From contig CM074139.1 in assembly GCA_037178625.1 (NCBI GenBank), forward strand, positions 1,984,001 to 2,048,000: DNA of 64,000 bases, in the 5' to 3' direction. Under the pieces are notes generated by a model. That model did no database searches and had not been told where the DNA came from. It saw only the letters and a list, made by a program, of their open reading frames with translations. The first letter of the stretch is position 1, and each line of letters opens with the position of its first letter. This DNA comes from Skeletonema tropicum (lineage: Eukaryota > Bacillariophyta > Thalassiosirophyceae > Thalassiosirales > Thalassiosiraceae). A program made the translations under genes and the position numbers. Below are positions 9,564 to 20,134 of the stretch, one piece after another.

Positions 9564-11618
9564 TCACTCCTCTGCAGTGCAAGAAATATTATATGTAACA
9601 AGCTCCATTTGATCAATGAAACTTCGAAAGGCTCCATTGAATATCGGCCAATCTTCAGTGCTAACATGAGTACGGTGCCCATGCACTGATAGAAACGTGT
9701 ACTCTCTCCATTGCTTTTCTGACAACGACATCATTACCGGTGCTGGAGTAATTAGCATTACAGAATCCTCATTTCGTTCATCGCAAGGCAATCTCTCATG
9801 GAGTACTTCCAAAAGGACCTCGGCTTCTCTTCCCTGTAGATCAATGATGACCTGACTGTTGCAGGCAAGTGAGATATCCTCTTGACCTGAAACTTGACTT
9901 TTACCATCGTCAGCACTGCTGCAAGTACCGAGCGATCTTCCACGAGTGAGAAAAGTGGGTGGCATGTATGTTTTATAGTAAATCACAGTCTCTGGAGATC
10001 CCTTGTATGAATTATTTGTGGGCAGAGGTAAGTGTAGAAGCGATGGTATTAATCCACCCTGATGTACCCACCCGAAGAATATGTAGAGAATGGAGTTGAA
10101 TACGACCCAAATAACCGTCAGCATCGCCCTCTTTCTCGGATTAATTCGTGCATCATCCATTCCAACAGCATTACGTCCATACAAGAAGACCAGCGGAACA
10201 ATGCAAGGAAGTATGAATCGTGGCTCTTGGTGCGGTGCGCAAGATAACACCAATAATCCGAAGATGATGGTCGACATACACAGAACCCTTCGAAAGCATG
10301 CCTTAGTAGTCGAAGATGAAGCATGTTCCATCTTCGGCTTGATACAAGAATAATAGCCAAATAGTGAAAGAGGACCAAACATCATGGGCATATTCACCAA
10401 CGCATGTGTTATTCTCGGATGCAAACCATGCTCTGCCAAATTGGTCGCTTTCGAATTGTATCGAAACGCATTCCAGGGCACCACATACTTTGATACAGTT
10501 GCAAGGAATTCATCCGCATAACATGCCCAATTCTTGCATGCAGTCACATTAGCATCTCTTCCCGGAGAAAGATAGTGGTAGTAATACCAGTCTATGGTCA
10601 CAAATAAGAGTGACATGGTAAGAAAGGACAGAGCCAAACTCCACAAATTCCAACCAGCATTCTTCCAACAATGATTGGAAGCACGCCATCGATTGTATAT
10701 AAAGAGCAATACAATCGGTATAGCAAAGAATGCAAATGTAAACCGGACAAACAATCCGATGGAACATATCATCCCTACCAAGAGAGGTGTTTTGCTTTGG
10801 ATACTGGTGCTGCTCTTGTTTGATATTTTATGTCTGAGTTGATGATGATCCATAGCCACAATCAATAGTAATAATGAAATCACCATGGCCTCCAACGCAT
10901 TTGTAAATGGACGTGTTGCCATAACTAACATAGGCCATGAAGATGCCAATACAATGACTTCTATTGGCGGGCCACTACTTGTGTTACACCTGTTTTGCGC
11001 TTTGTGTATTGTTGTATCTTTTGCGTTTGCAGTGTAACTGACTAACATCCAAAGGCATCCGTCAAGAAATATGATTGACAGAAATGTCATGAACAGCCGT
11101 GGTACAATCAATATTTCAATGCCAGAGAGTTTTTCCACTAGTGTATCATTGTCAACAGAAGTGGAGCAATCTAGATTTTCATCACCAGATGATGATGATG
11201 CTAAAATAGAGCGAAGTACCGAGTAAACACGTATCGGAAGCAACGTCATAAAGGCAGGTGGTACAATCGATCGAATTGCATTGGTTGGTTCAAATTCCCA
11301 TGGGATATTATCCACAACATATTTATTGCTGACAGTATGTTGTTTGTGCACATCCTCCGCACTGTTACCAAAATCGAATGTCTTGGTGTTCGAGTTGTCT
11401 TCTAGCCGCTGCTGGCAACCAAAGAAGAGCTCTTGACCTCCCTGAAAGAATTCATCGGGGTGGATATATCCTGGTAATGAATTGTAGTATGCTCCGTAGA
11501 ATCGAAGGAGGAGTAAGAGGGAGTAGATGATCCATCGGTTGGCTGTCATGGTTATCCGAAAATGAGTGAGGGGTGAGGGGATTTTGGATTTTTGTAGTAA
11601 GTAGTTAAGTAGGTACAT
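9564..11618 (-). CDS. GPI mannosyltransferase, GT22 family, PIGZ/SMP3 type
   Basis: An ER multi-pass enzyme that adds mannose from dolichol-phosphate-mannose during GPI-anchor synthesis. Of 684 residues, the first start may be too early; M24 (11549) gives a tighter signal-anchor. GT22 hallmarks: HPDE at residues 53-56 in the first luminal loop (GYIHPDEFFQGGQELFFG), IPWEFEPTNAIRSIVPP after it, many hydrophobic segments, and HQEPRFILPCIVPLVFLYG in the C-terminal half. The HPDEFFQ/WEF.P pattern is closer to PIGZ/SMP3 (fourth mannose) than to PIGB, but subfamily assignment needs a tree. The 3' end has been copied twice as relics (4836-4895, 62448-62660). Confidence 0.85.
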   Translation of the reverse strand: MYLLNYLLQKSKIPSPLTHFRITMTANRWIIYSLLLLLRFYGAYYNSLPGYIHPDEFFQGGQELFFGCQQRLEDNSNTKTFDFGNSAEDVHKQHTVSNKYVVDNIPWEFEPTNAIRSIVPPAFMTLLPIRVYSVLRSILASSSSGDENLDCSTSVDNDTLVEKLSGIEILIVPRLFMTFLSIIFLDGCLWMLVSYTANAKDTTIHKAQNRCNTSSGPPIEVIVLASSWPMLVMATRPFTNALEAMVISLLLLIVAMDHHQLRHKISNKSSTSIQSKTPLLVGMICSIGLFVRFTFAFFAIPIVLLFIYNRWRASNHCWKNAGWNLWSLALSFLTMSLLFVTIDWYYYHYLSPGRDANVTACKNWACYADEFLATVSKYVVPWNAFRYNSKATNLAEHGLHPRITHALVNMPMMFGPLSLFGYYSCIKPKMEHASSSTTKACFRRVLCMSTIIFGLLVLSCAPHQEPRFILPCIVPLVFLYGRNAVGMDDARINPRKRAMLTVIWVVFNSILYIFFGWVHQGGLIPSLLHLPLPTNNSYKGSPETVIYYKTYMPPTFLTRGRSLGTCSSADDGKSQVSGQEDISLACNSQVIIDLQGREAEVLLEVLHERLPCDERNEDSVMLITPAPVMMSLSEKQWREYTFLSVHGHRTHVSTEDWPIFNGAFRSFIDQMELVTYNISCTAEE

Positions 11619-11718
11619 AGATAGGTTTTAAATACTGTTACAGTACTTCCCCCCGTTTTTCGTGTGTCATTTTTTCAAAAAATTTAGCGCACGCAACTAT
11701 TGTAACAACGCAACATCA

Positions 11719-11723
<5 letters not shown>

Positions 11724-11755
<32 letters not shown>
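11724..11755. repeat. Hexanucleotide microsatellite (ACAACG)n
   Basis: About five units of ACAACG lie between the divergent starts of the mannosyltransferase and the next gene. The rest of 11619-11834 shows no gene. Confidence 0.85.
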
Positions 11756-11756
<1 letters not shown>

Positions 11757-11834
11757 TCTGCTCTAGACAACATCGCCGTGGCCGTGGTATTCCTTGATGG
11801 CCAGCCCTCATCGTAAAGAAGATCCTTTTCTACA

Positions 11835-13282
11835 ATGAATAATAATTGGTACAATCCTTTCGATCCATACGCCGGCGGTGGGCCTCCACCATTCAACAAT
11901 TATTACGAGAACGTTTCAAATATGGTGGCCCAAGCACGCCATGCAGCGAGACATGCGATCAACCAATTATACCACGAACGTCACCACTATTCGAATTATG
12001 AAAGGCCACTCTCTTTTGAGGAGTATCGCCGTGATTACGATGAGCGATACTCCTCTGGTGGAGATGATTATGCAATGCCGTGGGAACAAGATGGTTGGGG
12101 TAAGTCATCCAAATTCTCGTCGATGTCAATCTTGGTATTCGAATGATGATATTAATTGATTGCTCTCTGCTCAAACTCACAATATTCGCTCCCTATGCAC
12201 CTCTGCCTTCAATTACAGTCCCCCTGACCAAAAGTGGAAAGCAAAAGTCTCCCAATCAGATTCGCAATGAATTACAACGCTACATCTACATTGATGAATG
12301 CAAGGCAAATGGTACTTCCAACCAAACTAGAATCATTGAGCAGATGGGAGTGAATTCTAATTCGTTTCGTAAATTCATGTGAGTTTCTGCTAATAAGTAG
12401 TTGGGGCCGTGGTTGTTTACAACTTCTCTTGTTGTTGCATCATACTATTGTTGCTAAAGCTATATCATCTACTCAATCACACTTTTGATAGGGATCCGTC
12501 TACCTACGTCAATCAATGGAATGCAACATCCAATGGTACGTACTGGGCAGCAGCCAAACTATTAGCAGCGGTAGCCTTTGAAAAAGATTTCGCCAAGGCA
12601 ACCGGCAGTGGATCGAAACGCAAATCAACCCGTGATGAATACGAATATGATAGTGACGACTCATGATGTTCAAGAAGTCGTAACCAAACGATACAAGAGC
12701 AACTCTGGTGAGATCAAAAAGACACGTGCCGAGGTCCAACTCGAGGCATTAGAGTTCCTTCGGAACATCGTATCCGTGGAGGGTGTTCCAGATGGGATTG
12801 TATACGATAGCTGCCCCGAATTAGTCCAAAAGATCAAGGCTTTTCTCAATCTCGAGGGAATGACCAAGTCAAATTTCCTGTCGGCACTGGGTGGATTGAA
12901 TAGTAACTCATTGAATACGTTTCTAGCTGGAAAACGTCAAGATCAGGCGGGTAATGTGACGTACCGTCGTGCCTATGTCTTCTTTGAGAAGTTGAGGATT
13001 TTGAGTGGAGAGCCAAAGTCAAGTGAAAGATTGAGTAATGAGATGGAGCATCCATATGGATTCCCATTACAGAAACCAAGGTGAGTATGTTGTATCGTTT
13101 GTATCTTGTGTTTATCGGAGCGCTCTAGAGACAGGGTGACTCATCTGACTATCGTTTTGTTCTTTCGTGTTGAAAGGAACCCTCGAGTGTTGGGGCAACC
13201 GTACCGTCCACATGGCCGCTCTTCCAATTCTGGTCCCACAATGACCATGCATGATTTTTTGGGTATGAGGGGGTTCTTCTAA
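11835..13282 (+). CDS. Four-exon protein with two DUF7726-like modules (one apparent 1-nt insertion)
   Basis: Exons 11835-12099, 12219-12378, 12492-13080 and 13177-13282 join in frame across GT-AG introns of 119, 113 and 96 bp, provided one base near 12664 is extra: exon 3 reads to a stop at 12664-12666 (DEYEYDSDDS), and the frame one base on continues at once as DVQEVVTKRYK. Without that base the CDS is 1119 nt, 372 residues. The Gly/Pro/Tyr-rich N-terminus is followed by two similar helical modules: NQIRNELQRYIYIDE..MGVNSNSFRKFM, and CPELVQKIKAFLNLEG..LGGLNSNSLNTFLAGK. These resemble the DUF7726-type domain of fungal proteins (name recalled, not searched). Function unknown; possibly nuclear, with basic patch GSKRKSTRDE. 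Confidence 0.75.
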
Positions 13283-13470
13283 AACGCATTGTTATGTTCC
13301 TTGTCATTCGTCACTGCTGGTCACAAGGGACCTCACTCATGCTGATTGGATCAGCCTTAGGATGAACGAGTCCTTGTATCTAATGCATTCTTTTCTAGAT
13401 TGATACCGAGGTCATCATTTCAGACCAGCAATAGTTTGTATACATGTCATAACTAGAATGTTTACTAAAA

Positions 13471-14865
13471 CTATGAAGTAACCTTGGGCAAGTCTGGGTA
13501 CTCTCTCCACTCTGTCCAAGACCCATCATATATTCGCGTATTCTCCTCTGACATCTCTCTCCCCAGCTGCTTCAACGCAAGATAGCCATGACACACGCTC
13601 ACCCCGCTCCCACAACTCAGTATAATCTTTTTGTTCGGATTCAGATAGTCGACGCCACGATCATCAAGCATTTGTTTGATTTCAGATGTTGACTTTAGAA
13701 TCAACGAATTGTTCGGATCGACAAGTTGAGCGTAGGGGAGATGGATTGCAGATGGCATGTGGCCTTTTGCATAAGATGAGCCTCGGGTGTCAAGAATGAT
13801 TGTCTCATTAGCATCATCGTCACTGCTGTTTGACTCCCTACTCTTCAAGTTGGAATTGATTGCATTCAATACTTCCTCTTTATCACATATGTGGCTTGCT
13901 TGTGAAACGCTGACCTTATAGCGAGGAGTCGATGTTGCATACGCATTGTAAAGTTTCTGAACATTGAGCACACCATCATCAAAGTACTCTGCATACTTTT
14001 CTTCATAAAACATCTCCCTTCCTCCAGCCCCCTCTTCACTACTAGAACTTTCTGTCAATGAATGCTCCTCCACACAATGACCCTCACCATCTACCGTCAT
14101 CTCTACATAATCTTCTAAACTCCCCTGCATCAAATGCACACGATTCTCATCATGGCCCATACTCACAAACAAAAACCACATTCTCGGAGTAAACACTGCC
14201 CCCCTCTTTGCATATATAACGACATGTGATCCTCATTCCGTATATTGTACGCGTCCATTGCTACACCAAATAATAGTGGTAGGGGGGAACATGTGTGGTA
14301 ATTTAGTTGGATTGTCGAGTGGGAATAATTCATGAGTGGTTGCTACCGAGTCTATATCAATGTATCGTGCAGATGGTAAGCGTGGACCCTGTGTGTATTC
14401 TAGTGAGGGGATGCGAAATTTATTGGTGGTGGGGTCTGGGCGATGATACCATGATGCGTCTATGAAGATTACTTTTGGATGATCGTTCTTATTTGTGTTG
14501 GTGGTGGTGGTGGTTTGTGATGCTGACTGTTGTGCACTTATAACATCTTGAATTGAGACCAAAGTTTTGCCATGTAATTCACTGTTGAATGGAAGATCAT
14601 CAAGGGATGATGATGAAGCTGATAGAAATGAAATTACTTTTGGAGTAAATCTCGACAGGACACGTCGGTGATGATGTTGATGACTGAATGCTGCTGCTCT
14701 GTCAAACAGCAGTATCATAATCGATACCACTGATGATAGAGTAAAGGAGACGAGCATTTGATTTGACGGTGGTACCATAGACATAGAGAAGGTACTAAGC
14801 CACGGACCACGGAACGGTGTAGCTTGCTTGGTATTGTATTGTACTTGACAACATTCATCAATCAC
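13471..14865 (-). CDS. Tandem rhodanese sulfurtransferase (thiosulfate/3-mercaptopyruvate type), probably plastid-targeted
   Basis: Exon 1 (14865-14251) and exon 2 (14205-13471) join in frame across a 45-bp GT-AG intron (14206-14250), giving 449 residues. The first rhodanese domain shows VIFIDASWYHRP and GPRLPSARYIDID; the junction restores a GAVFTPRMWF motif. The second, catalytic domain has VSVSQASH, ILDTRGSSYAKGHMPSAIHLP and the active-site loop SCGSGVSVCH, where the Cys carries the persulfide. CGSGV is typical of the thiosulfate/mercaptopyruvate class. DGSWTEW near the end also fits. The N-terminus (MSMVPPSNQMLVSF.., start ~14787) is a hydrophobic signal followed by RAAAF-SHQ, similar to the diatom plastid ASAFAP motif; plastid location is an inference. 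An internal Ser/Glu-rich insert lies between the domains. Confidence 0.85.
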
Positions 14866-15375
14866 GGGAACCCATCAATGTTGTAAAATGAACATCTCTT
14901 TCTCTGTCATCTCGATAAGTAGATCTCGATGTATCTCGTGTCTCGTGCGCAAGCTAATCTAAATCGAGCTAAAAAATTCAAATTCTGAAGCTATTTCCTT
15001 CGTTCGCGTCCTTAAGAATTGATTAGATGTTCGAATCACTCGTAGTAATGAACGGTACGACTCTAAACTGTTGTTCATAAGACAATATAATCGTGAATCA
15101 GTACCGGATGTTTAGGAAAAGAATCCAAGAGGCCATCTGCCCACAAAATCGAAGCAGGCCTAACCAAGCCAAGTAAAACAGCCGTTTGCTCGCTTGCACT
15201 TGGATCTTAGCTTGAATTGCAGAACAAATCTGGGTCAGCGGCACCCGCAGTACAATGATCAGCAAATCAAATTATTGTCTTCCATAACTACCTTCAGGTA
15301 CTCTTGACGCTTTCATCTTGATCTTGGTACAATACCTTCATCTTCATCAGCATCTTCGATTTGAGGATCTTCGTA
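14866..15375. other. Intergenic, no gene seen
   Basis: Divergent spacer between the sulfurtransferase and the first MYND gene. I see no frame with coding character, RNA gene or notable repeat. Confidence 0.6.
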
Positions 15376-16284
15376 ATGGTGTCGCTCAAGAAGTTCAAAG
15401 GCAAAGCGAGGAGGGCAGCAAAAGCCAAAGAAAATGAGGAAGGAGAGGGAGATGAGGTAGCTGCAGCTGCAGATGCCAGTCCCAATCCACCGCCCCAGCT
15501 TGGGCTTGAAGGTGGAGATCGTGGAGTGCACTCGTCGCATCATCAGAGGCAGACGCAGAGAAACGATTCTTCGCCAATGCCAATGACGATGAGTGGCGGC
15601 GCTGCTACTACCCCAAGATCAAGATGCAACCATGGATCAGCTCCACCACAACCCCATCCACAAAGTCGTGGCACAGCAAGTAATGATCTTCAAACCTGTA
15701 AATGGTTTCTCCAAGCATTTGTCAATGAGTTCGATGGCACTGCTGGGGACTTCCTTGCAGCGTATCATGCTACCAAGGAGAAGTGTGCCTTTGTGTGGAA
15801 TGATCCTAGCATGATGGAGTTCGTTGTTTCATTCTTGCTGGCATGTGGGACAAGCAAGGTTTTGGAAGACAACATCAAGATTGCTTGCAAATATGCGGCT
15901 CTTGCCAGCTACTTCGAGCAGTACATTGAAGTAGAGTTCCTTCACACTCGAGCATTCCCTAATTGGCCAAAGATTAGAGAGCTCTATGCAGCGGATATGC
16001 ATACACTGGTCAGCTTCCTCCGAAAGCGTATCCCTTGTTCCTGCTTGGATGAAAAGTACAAAGAGGTCAAGTCTATACCAAAGATTGGACTCTGCTGCAA
16101 CCCTGAGTGTCCTCTGCCTTGTGGAATGACGGAACGAAGGGCAACAATGTCGTGTAGTCGGTGTATGGCAACGAACTACTGTTCTCGAGAGTGTCAAGTG
16201 GCCTCATGGAAGGGGCACAAGGGAGAATGTGGCTTTTACACGGAGCTGAAAGCAAAGTTTAAACAGCAAAAAGAAATCGAGTAG
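15376..16284 (+). CDS. MYND-type zinc-finger protein, copy 1
   Basis: 302 residues from ATG 15376, which matches the start of copy 2 (SLKKxKGKARRAAKAK, a basic N-terminus). A low-complexity linker is followed by a helical domain (TCKWFLQAFVNEFDGTAGDF; residues ~100-230) and a C-terminal MYND finger: CCNPEC..CG, MSCSRCMATNYCSRECQ and W-x2-HKGEC, giving the C-C-C-C-C-C-H-C pattern. MYND fingers bind proline-rich partners; the other domain is not recognised. The DNA is the left arm of a large palindrome with copy 2; the proteins differ mainly near the N-terminus. Confidence 0.85.
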   Translation: MVSLKKFKGKARRAAKAKENEEGEGDEVAAAADASPNPPPQLGLEGGDRGVHSSHHQRQTQRNDSSPMPMTMSGGAATTPRSRCNHGSAPPQPHPQSRGTASNDLQTCKWFLQAFVNEFDGTAGDFLAAYHATKEKCAFVWNDPSMMEFVVSFLLACGTSKVLEDNIKIACKYAALASYFEQYIEVEFLHTRAFPNWPKIRELYAADMHTLVSFLRKRIPCSCLDEKYKEVKSIPKIGLCCNPECPLPCGMTERRATMSCSRCMATNYCSRECQVASWKGHKGECGFYTELKAKFKQQKEIE

Positions 16285-16544
16285 TATTTCTCTCCATATC
16301 CATGGAAAGGAGTAATGTGAGGAGAAGGAAGTTCATTCAAACGTCTTCCGGGCGGTGCTTGGCATTAATTTGTGGCCAGCGGTAACGATTTTATCTAACG
16401 GTACAATACACGGAGTACTGTAGACTGTAAAATGTAGCTTCTATGTACAGAATTTTATGTGTGAAAGAGAAGAGAGAAGTGAACAGCGTAACATTTAAAA
16501 AAAATACATACAGAATCTTTTAGCCTCTTTTTCAGGGCCTTTTA

Positions 16545-17192
16545 TTTACTACAGAGTTAAAAACAATTGTCGTTTTTTAAAATAAAATGCCAAACTAAGC
16601 GAAATATTATTTTTTGCTTAACTTTTTAACTCAAAAATAACAGCTCATCACATCATGACGTTCCGTCCATAGGAGGCCGTTAGACATCCCCCCCTGCACC
16701 GCTAGCGACAGCAACCACCTCGGCACTATCATAGGCAGCTGTCATGTCGAAACCTAAGCGGAAGGGGGCGGGCAAGCCGCCCATTAGTAGCAAAAACACG
16801 ACGAACACGACTCTACGTGTTGATGCTTACCGCAGGCCCCAGCTTTTGTCGTGCTGGTGATGGTGCTCTCTTGTGAAATCAAACTGCAAGCCAAGCCTAC
16901 CACGACCACGGCAACAACACTTCATGGCCTAGAGGTAGGACCTATCAAAAGTTGATGAACAAGCAGATGAAATAATGTTTAAAGTTGCAGCTACTGAATT
17001 AGACACCCTAAGAGGAGAAAGGAGTGCACCTTGTATTGTACAAACTCTATCTCTAGCTCGATGTAGAGCTTTAGCTCTCCGTACTTGTTTTTGTGGGATG
17101 GTATTGTACGTTTTCTCTAGCGAAACCGATTTAACTTATCTCCGCACACATTCATAAATACGCCAGGTTTCTTGGAGGCATCTACGCCGCTC
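16545..17192. other. Palindrome centre
   Basis: AT-rich start with a 10-bp inverted pair (16554-16563 and 16623-16632). A 38-codon frame from ATG 16744 begins MSKPKRKGAGKPPISSK. A second frame 16975-17157 (open upstream, VDEQADEIMFKVAATEL) has coding-like composition. Neither is recognised; they could be remnants of a mobile element. Confidence 0.35.
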
Positions 17193-17453
17193 TAAAAGGC
17201 CCTGAAAAAGAGGCTAAAAGATTCTGTATTTTCTTACTAAAATGTTACGCTGTTCACTTCTCTCTTCTCTTTCACACATAAAATTCTGTACATAGAAGAT
17301 AGAAGCTACATTTTACAGTCTATATACAGTACTCCGTGTACCGTTAGATAAAATCGTTACCGCTGGCCACAAATTAATGCCAAGCACCGGAAGACGTTTG
17401 AATGAACTTCCTTCTCCTCACATTACTCCTTTCCATGGATATGGAGAGAAATA

Positions 17454-18308
17454 CTACTCGTTTTCTTTTTGCTGTTTAAACTTTGCTTTCAGCTCCGTGT
17501 AAAAGCCACATTCTCCCTTGTGCCCCTTCCATGAGGCCACTTGACACTCTCGAGAACAGTAGTTCGTTGCCATACACCGACTACACGACATTGTTGCCCT
17601 TCGTTCCGTCATTCCACAAGGCAGAGGACACTCAGGGTTGCAACAGAGTCCAATCTTTGGTATAGACTTGACCTCTTTGTACTTTTCATCCAAGCAGGAA
17701 CAAGGGATACGCTTTCGGAGGAAGCTGACCAGTGTATGCATATCCGCTGCATAGAGCTCTCTAATCTTTGGCCAATTAGGGAATGCTCGAGTGTGAAGGA
17801 ACTCTACTTCAATGTACTGCTCGAAGTAGCTGGCAAGAGCCGCATATTTGCAAGCAATCTTGATGTTGTCTTCCAAAACCTTGCTTGTCCCACATGCCAG
17901 CAAGAATGAAACAACGAACTCCATCATGCTAGGGTCATTCCACACAAAGGCACACTTCTCCTTGGTAGCATGATACGCTGCAAGGAAGTCCCCAGCAGTG
18001 CCATCGAACTCATTGACAAATGCTTGGAGAAACCATTTACAGGTTTGAAGATCATTACCTGATGTGCCATGACTTTGTGGATGGGGTTGTGGTGGAGCTA
18101 ATCCATGGTTGCATCTTGATCTTGGGGTAGTAGCAGCGCCGCCACTCATCGTCATTGGCGAAGAATCGTTTCTCTGCGTCTGCCTCTGATGATGCGACGA
18201 GTGCACTGAAAACGGCTGCGGCGACGGAATGTTAGCTACCTCATCCTCCTTCACTTTGGCTTTTGCTGCCCTCCTCGCTTTGCCTTTGACCTTCTTTAGT
18301 GAAGCCAT
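17454..18308 (-). CDS. MYND-type zinc-finger protein, copy 2
   Basis: 284 residues from MASLKKVKGKARR. From VHSSHHQRQTQRN to the end it is almost identical to copy 1, including the MYND finger (CSRCMATNYCSRECQ..HKGEC). Its linker after the basic N-terminus is shorter (VANIPSPQPFS). The shared 3' flanks point at each other, so read-through transcripts would be complementary. Same functional limits as copy 1. Confidence 0.85.
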   Translation of the reverse strand: MASLKKVKGKARRAAKAKVKEDEVANIPSPQPFSVHSSHHQRQTQRNDSSPMTMSGGAATTPRSRCNHGLAPPQPHPQSHGTSGNDLQTCKWFLQAFVNEFDGTAGDFLAAYHATKEKCAFVWNDPSMMEFVVSFLLACGTSKVLEDNIKIACKYAALASYFEQYIEVEFLHTRAFPNWPKIRELYAADMHTLVSFLRKRIPCSCLDEKYKEVKSIPKIGLCCNPECPLPCGMTERRATMSCSRCMATNYCSRECQVASWKGHKGECGFYTELKAKFKQQKENE

Positions 18309-19154
18309 TATGAAGCTCTTCTGATGGATGATGCAGCCTCTGCTCGCGCTAGTACCTTTATAGTGAAGAACAGTTACCGGAGATACTGTATTCCAATTCT
18401 AATTATCCAAGTACACACCACTTACTGACCACTACTATCGCCGTTTTATGTTGGTGCTGTATTCTTCGTGTGCTTTCATTCTCGCGCTGCCGCTGGCCTA
18501 CCTGCCCCTCGACATCTTCGGATGACGAAATGGCGATGATGCGAGATAAATATGCTTTCTACTTTTTGTTATGTGCAAAAAATGAGGAAAAATGAGAAAT
18601 GTGTGCTTTGCGAGGCGAGACGCTGTTTGTATACCGTTTAATTAGGAATTGGCCTTTTTTATGACTGAACGGTAATCAGGTTTTCGTATTACGTCGTCAT
18701 AATGCGCACTTCTCTCCGGAAAATCATTTGAAACTTTGCATGTGGTTCGCAATTTCAATGCCGTTCCACACTTTTACAAGAAAAAAGCAGCCGCCTCCCG
18801 AAGGAAACTGACAAAGATCATTGCCGTTGGCTGTTGCACTTCTGCCGAGAAGGGGGCGGGCGGCTCGCTTTAGTCTTCATTCTAATTTATGGTTCTACGC
18901 ACGCACGTTTGTTGTTTGTTGCCTTCTATTTGCGTCTGTCCGTCCATCTTCATCTTCCTATAAGTATCTCTCTTCCCTCTGACGTTGGCGAGAATTTGGA
19001 GCAGCGCAACGCTCGCCACTCGCCAATCCGGTTCCTCTGGCTACCTCTGGCTGTGAGCTGTGAAGCTTTGACGGACAGCTCCACCCGCCCGATACACGCT
19101 TGGAATTCAAATTCAAACCAGCAATTCAAACAGTGCCTATTTATGAATAAAAAG
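18309..19154. other. Intergenic, no gene supported
   Basis: A 123-codon plus-strand frame (18834-19205) overlaps the end of the element at 19155, has skewed composition and no motif; I do not regard it as a gene. Confidence 0.5.
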
Positions 19155-19724
19155 CTACCGCGCAAAAAAATTGCTCCAGGAGCATTTAGGTCCCGAGTTC
19201 GCTAGTAAAAACAGTGATTAGCAAGCACTTTAGTCACGAGTTCCAACTCGAACTCGAACAAAATTCCTAGCAACCATGTCGACATATCCACTCCGTAGCC
19301 TGGTAAGCTTCTTGGTATACTTGTGCACAAGAATAACCAGGTTTTATGTGATAGCACACATTATTGGCTGTCGATAGAGCCACTGGTCAACATTGTAACT
19401 GCTGTATTTGTCCTGAAGTGGTTAATTAGCATGGGTCAGATGGGTTGTTTAGGCGATTTTACCTAGTGATTTTAACTAGTAAAAATGTTGAAAATCACCC
19501 AGGAACAATTGAAGATAACTCAATGAGGACTAGATATAGATGGGTCATCCAAGGAATAATTATATTCGGATAGTGTTTAGTTTGGCATTCCCAATCGCCT
19601 TTTTTGTCGAATGTGTATTATTGGCCATCGTGGAGGGGGTGTGCTGACATGGTTGTAAGCTACTTTTGTGCGTGAGAGCGCGCTGGAACAATTTTTTGCA
19701 GGGAGCAATTTTTTTGCGCGGTAG
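19155..19724. mobile_element. MITE-like element with 23-bp perfect terminal inverted repeats
   Basis: CTACCGCGCAAAAAAATTGC.. at 19155-19177 is the exact reverse complement of 19702-19724. AAAG flanks both ends directly (19151-19154 and 19725-19728), a candidate 4-bp target duplication. The 570-bp interior has no substantial frame, so it would be non-autonomous. The superfamily is not clear. Confidence 0.65.
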
Positions 19725-20134
19725 AAAGGAGTAAATACAAAGTTAATCAGACAAGATATCTACGGCAATAATCTGGACCTGCTTGGTACCATGTACGGTC
19801 TTTTGGATTGCCGAAAGGATTGCCAGACAGTGCCAATGAATGAACCCTCTTTTGTTTGAGGCACATAATGTTGTTGTATTCTGGTCTACAACAAGCTCAT
19901 CATTCATTGCCAGGCTTGGTGGTCAACAATTGATATTGTGCATAATACTACCTTTTAGCTGGTGAATAACTATTTTGACTACAACAGAAATTATTAAGAT
20001 ATTGGATAGTCTCTCTACACTCTTTACATACATCACATCATATCGTCCATTGATAAAAGATGGTGTTTCAACAGAAAAGTCTCGTTTCCCGTTGATTGAA
20101 CATGAAACAAAAAATTCAACTGATTCTTCAAAAA

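Larger units (their letters stand above)
15376..18308. repeat. Large palindrome: two MYND genes tail to tail
   Basis: Arms 15376-16544 and 17193-18308 are reverse complements with few differences, covering the whole coding regions and about 260 bp of 3' flank, and they end abruptly near the start codons outside and at GGCCTTTTA inside. The 648-bp centre (16545-17192) is single copy. Confidence 0.9.

Noticed and set aside
18834..19205. 123-codon plus-strand frame
   Set aside because: It overlaps the terminal repeat of the element at 19155, has no motif and an unlikely composition.
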